From the NCBI GenBank assembly GCA_036374995.1, contig DASUSS010000080.1, forward strand, positions 1-8,246: a DNA stretch of 8,246 bases, read 5' to 3'. Within the stretch, counting starts at the first letter, position 1. Each line of letters begins with the position of its first letter. This document shows, one piece after another, positions 5,487-8,246 of this stretch. A model generated the notes under the pieces. That model searched no databases. It was not told the DNA's origin and saw only the letters and a program-made list of their open reading frames with translations. This DNA comes from SH-MAG3 sp036374995. GTDB lineage: Bacteria > Gemmatimonadota > Gemmatimonadetes > Longimicrobiales > RSA9. The position numbers were made by a program, and so were the translations under genes.

Positions 5487-7130
5487 ATGAGCATTCACGA
5501 GCTCGCCGGACAGCGTCCGCCTCATCGATCGCTGCCCAACATCCCCGACCTCGTCACGCGTTACTTCGTCGACCGTCCGGACCCTGCGGCGCCGACGCAG
5601 CGCGTTGCGTTCGGCACATCCGGACACCGCGGCTCATCCGTCACGAGCAGCTTCAACGAGTCGCACATCATCGCGATCTGCGCCGCCATCGTCGAGCACC
5701 GGCGCAGCGCCGGCATCTCCGGGCCGCTCTTCATCGGCCGGGACACGCATGCGCTCTCCGAGCCCGCCTATGCCACCGCGCTCGAGGTGCTCGCCGCGCA
5801 CGATGTCGGGATCGTCGTCGACTCCGGCTCGCGCTACACACCGACCCCCGTCATCTCCCACGCCATCCTGCGTCACAACCGTGCCGGGAGCGGCCCGCTG
5901 GCCGACGGCATCGTCATCACGCCGTCACACAACCCGCCGGAGGACGGCGGCTTCAAGTACAACCCGCCGACCGGCGGTCCTGCCGAAACCGCGATCACGG
6001 CGGCCGTGCAGGACCGGGCGAACGCACTGCTCGAGAGCGGCGTGGAACGCATCCCGCGCGTGTCGTTGCGTGTCGCGCTCGCGGCCGCGACGACGCGCCA
6101 CGTGGATATCGGCGAGGCGTACATCCGCGATCTGGGCAGTGTCCTCGATCTCGAGGCCGTGGCGGCGGCCGGAGTCCGGATCGGCGTGGACCCGATGGGC
6201 GGATCGGCGGCGGATCACTGGGCGCGCATTGCGGGCGCCTGGGGCCTCGACATCGACGTCGTCAACCCGGTCATCGATGCGACGTTCTCGTTCATGCCGC
6301 TCGACTGGGACGGCCGCATCCGCATGGACTGCTCCTCGCCGCATGCGATGTCCGGACTCATCGCGCTCAAGGATCGCTACGACGTCGCATTCGGCAACGA
6401 TCCCGACGCCGACCGCCACGGCATCGTCACCCCGTCCGCCGGCCTGCTCAACCCCAACCATTTCCTCGCCGTCGCCGTCTGGTACCTGTTCCAGAACCGC
6501 AGCGACTGGAGCCGTGACGCCGCCATCGGCAAGACGCTCGTGTCCAGCTCCATCATCGATCGCGTCGCGGCACACCTCCACCGCCGCGTCGTCGAGGTGC
6601 CCGTCGGCTTCAAGTGGTTCGTCGACGGCCTGCTCGACGGCTCGCTCGCGTTCGCCGGAGAAGAGAGTGCCGGCGCCTCGTTCGTGCGCCGCGACGGGAC
6701 CGCCTGGACGACCGACAAGGACGGCATCCTGCTCGCGCTCCTCGCCGCCGAGATCACGGCCCGGCTCGAGCGTGACCCGGGCGAGGTCTACCGCGATCTC
6801 GAAGCGCGCTTCGGCACGTCCGTCTACGAGCGCATCGATGCACCGGCCTCGCCCGAGCTCAAGCAGGCGCTGCTCCGGCTCGGTCCCGACGACGTAAAGG
6901 CCGATACCCTCGCCGGCGAGAAGATCACCGCGCGCCTCACGCGCGCCCCCGGCAACGACGCGCCGATCGGCGGCCTCAAGGTGATCACCGAGAACGGCTG
7001 GTTCGCCGCGCGCCCGTCCGGAACCGAGGCCGTCTACAAGATCTACGCGGAGAGCTTTCTGGGGACCGAGCACCTTCGGCAGATCCAGCGCGAGGCCGCG
7101 GACCTGGTTTCAGAATTCAGTTATTCCTGA
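5487..7130 (+). CDS. pgm: Phosphoglucomutase, alpha-D-glucose-phosphate-specific
   Basis: Cytoplasmic enzyme interconverting glucose 1-phosphate and glucose 6-phosphate, linking glycolysis to glycogen, trehalose and UDP-glucose synthesis. The 547 residues match the length of E. coli Pgm (546) and align with it from recall over the whole length. Visible landmarks are FGTSGHRGS (42-50, substrate phosphate contact), the catalytic phosphoserine loop TPSHNPPEDGG with Ser147, the magnesium loop DPDADRHG (Asp305, 307, 309), the sugar-recognition loop GEESAGASF (391-399) and the C-terminal phosphate loop RPSGTEAVYK (509-518). All key residues are present and the frame is intact. The ATG at 5487 gives the expected MSIHELAGQ start (E. 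coli MAIHNRAGQ). Only a weak GAGA ribosome binding site precedes it by six bases. It is divergent from copy 2 and probably transcribed alone. Confidence 0.97.
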   Translation: MSIHELAGQRPPHRSLPNIPDLVTRYFVDRPDPAAPTQRVAFGTSGHRGSSVTSSFNESHIIAICAAIVEHRRSAGISGPLFIGRDTHALSEPAYATALEVLAAHDVGIVVDSGSRYTPTPVISHAILRHNRAGSGPLADGIVITPSHNPPEDGGFKYNPPTGGPAETAITAAVQDRANALLESGVERIPRVSLRVALAAATTRHVDIGEAYIRDLGSVLDLEAVAAAGVRIGVDPMGGSAADHWARIAGAWGLDIDVVNPVIDATFSFMPLDWDGRIRMDCSSPHAMSGLIALKDRYDVAFGNDPDADRHGIVTPSAGLLNPNHFLAVAVWYLFQNRSDWSRDAAIGKTLVSSSIIDRVAAHLHRRVVEVPVGFKWFVDGLLDGSLAFAGEESAGASFVRRDGTAWTTDKDGILLALLAAEITARLERDPGEVYRDLEARFGTSVYERIDAPASPELKQALLRLGPDDVKADTLAGEKITARLTRAPGNDAPIGGLKVITENGWFAARPSGTEAVYKIYAESFLGTEHLRQIQREAADLVSEFSYS

Positions 7131-7296
7131 GCCCGCCGCGGCGGTGGAGGGCCCAGGCGCGTTCTGACGCGAGAAATACCAGGCGGGCGCCCGTCCGTCC
7201 TGCTACGTTAGAGCCGGATCGGGGACGTGACCATTTCTCGATCAGCCAAACCTCAATTCTGCAACCGCGTCCGCAAAGGACGTCCGCGAAGGATCG
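7131..7296 (+). other. Intergenic region with weak hairpins after pgm
   Basis: It contains the 12-bp palindrome CCGCCGCGGCGG (7133-7144), a five-base-pair stem CGCGT/ACGCG around TCTG (7158-7171) and the palindrome CGGGCGCCCG (7184-7193). Any of these could help end the pgm transcript, but none has a T tract. An AT-richer patch at about 7230-7260 probably contains the promoter of the next gene, but I cannot pick convincing -35 and -10 hexamers. Confidence 0.4.
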
Positions 7297-8246
7297 ATGC
7301 ACCGTCGCACGTTTCTCAGGAGGACTGCCGCTCTCGGCAGTGCCGCGCTCACGGGCGCGCTGGGTGAGCTTCACGCCGCGGCGCCCGAGGAAGCGCGTGC
7401 CGCCCGCCGTGCCGGCAATGCCGGAGCACGCGCCGACCTGATCCTGCGCCGCGCACTCATCTACGACGGGAGCGGCTCGGCGCCGGTGCGGGGGGATGTC
7501 GCGGTGACGGGCGGTCGGATCGTGGAAGTGGGCGCGCAGGTCGGCGCCCGGGGCGACCGTGAGGTGGACCTGGGCGGGCTCGCGCTCGCACCGGGGTTCA
7601 TCGACATCCACTCGCACACGGACCTGAGCCTGCTGCGGGACCCGCGCGCGGACAGCAAGGTCCGGCAGGGCGTCACGACCGAGGTCGCCGGCCAGGACGG
7701 CGGCTCGGTCGGCTGGGACGATGAAGGATTCGAGGCCGCCCGGGAGCGTTACGGCGACCGGCTCGATTTCCGGGACGTGCCCGGCTTCCTCCGCTGGATC
7801 GACCGGCACGGGGCGGCCGTCAACGAGGCGAGCATGATCGGCACGGGCAGCGTCCGCGGCCGGGTGATCGGGAACGGCGACCGTCCGGCGACCGAGGCGG
7901 AAATCGTAGAGATGAGGGAGATGGTGCGGAGCGCGGTGAGCGGCGGGGCGTGCGGGGTGTCGAGCGGTCTGGAGTACACGCCGGACGCGTTTGCCGATGC
8001 CGCCGAGCTGGAGGCGCTCGTGGCTCCGCTGCGCGGGACGGGTCTGCCGTTCTCGAGCCACATGCGCAACGAGGACGACCGGCTGCTCGCGGCGATGGAG
8101 GAAGTCATCGGCATCGGTCACCGCGCGGGTGTGGCCGTGCACATCTCTCACCTGAAGGCACAGGGTGAGCGCAACTGGTGGAAGACGGACGCCGCGCTGC
8201 GGCTGATAGACGACGGCCGGAAAAGCGGCATAGACGTGGACTTCGA
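7297..8246 (+). CDS. Tat-exported N-acyl-D-amino-acid deacylase (D-aminoacylase) family amidohydrolase, N-terminal part
   Basis: Zinc-dependent amidohydrolase-superfamily enzyme predicted to remove acyl groups from N-acyl-D-amino acids, probably in the periplasm. The frame is open to the right edge (316 codons; the family is about 480-560 residues). The N-terminus MHRRTFLRRTAALGSAALTG carries a twin-arginine motif (RRTFL) and a hydrophobic core, with likely cleavage near LHA-AA (residues 26-28). A small beta domain (ADLILRRALIYDGSG) is followed by the metal motif APGFIDIHSHTD (His105, His107), then QGVTTEVAGQDGGS (124-137), SSGLEYTPDAFA (222-233), SSHMRNED with His255, and HISHLKAQG with His282, His285 and Lys287. 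In characterised D-aminoacylases a Cys metal ligand follows the TTV strand (NCG); here that place is QDG, so Asp or Gln stands in. AAGGA at 7289-7293 lies close to the ATG as a ribosome binding site. Exact substrate cannot be told from the sequence. Confidence 0.88.
   Translation, partial: MHRRTFLRRTAALGSAALTGALGELHAAAPEEARAARRAGNAGARADLILRRALIYDGSGSAPVRGDVAVTGGRIVEVGAQVGARGDREVDLGGLALAPGFIDIHSHTDLSLLRDPRADSKVRQGVTTEVAGQDGGSVGWDDEGFEAARERYGDRLDFRDVPGFLRWIDRHGAAVNEASMIGTGSVRGRVIGNGDRPATEAEIVEMREMVRSAVSGGACGVSSGLEYTPDAFADAAELEALVAPLRGTGLPFSSHMRNEDDRLLAAMEEVIGIGHRAGVAVHISHLKAQGERNWWKTDAALRLIDDGRKSGIDVDF

Noticed and set aside
5925..7073. Minus-strand open frame of 382 codons antisense to pgm
   Set aside because: pgm has every catalytic motif intact on the plus strand. 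The antisense product shows no family features.
7133..7193. Palindromes CCGCCGCGGCGG and CGGGCGCCCG as regulator sites
   Set aside because: Short all-GC palindromes are expected by chance in DNA of this composition, and no promoter element lies beside them. They are mentioned only as possible transcript-end structure.
7117..8151. Minus-strand open frame of 344 codons opposite the amidohydrolase
   Set aside because: The plus strand from 7297 encodes a Tat signal and the amidohydrolase metal motifs and stays open to the window edge. The minus-strand frame is its shadow.

Overview
This is a GC-rich bacterial chromosome segment with dense coding and no mobile element, CRISPR array or RNA gene that I can see. 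The gene mix (tandem LVIVD/choice-of-anchor-B proteins, an alpha-glucose-type phosphoglucomutase and a Tat-exported D-aminoacylase-like amidohydrolase) suggests a free-living Gram-negative bacterium, possibly Gemmatimonadota. That taxonomic guess is an inference from gene content and base composition only.

Layout. Positions 1-95 hold the first 31 codons of infA (translation initiation factor IF-1) on the minus strand, running off the left edge. A 295-nt gap follows, with a possible infA promoter and a GC-rich hairpin that may end the next gene. Two tandem paralogous secreted proteins come next on the minus strand (391-2742 and 2973-5312). Each has a signal peptide, seven FG-GAP-like repeats (a predicted first beta-propeller) and a 374-residue LVIVD/choice-of-anchor-B domain (a predicted second propeller). 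Each appears to have its own promoter and a leader of about 75-80 nt. On the plus strand lie pgm (5487-7130, complete) and, after a 166-nt gap, the first 316 codons of a Tat-exported N-acyl-D-amino-acid deacylase-like enzyme (7297 to the right edge).

How the genes relate. The two propeller proteins are a clear tandem duplication. Their C-terminal 374 residues align without a single gap (281 of 374 identical by hand count), while their N-terminal repeat halves have drifted much further. pgm is ordinary cytoplasmic carbohydrate metabolism and is divergently transcribed from the second propeller gene. The amidohydrolase probably acts in the periplasm on N-acylated D-amino acids. I see no evidence that the four neighbourhoods form one pathway.

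The least explained material is the two-propeller protein pair: six histidines and six cysteines are invariant in the C-terminal domain, no surface anchor is visible, and the leaders contain dyads and hairpins that look regulatory.
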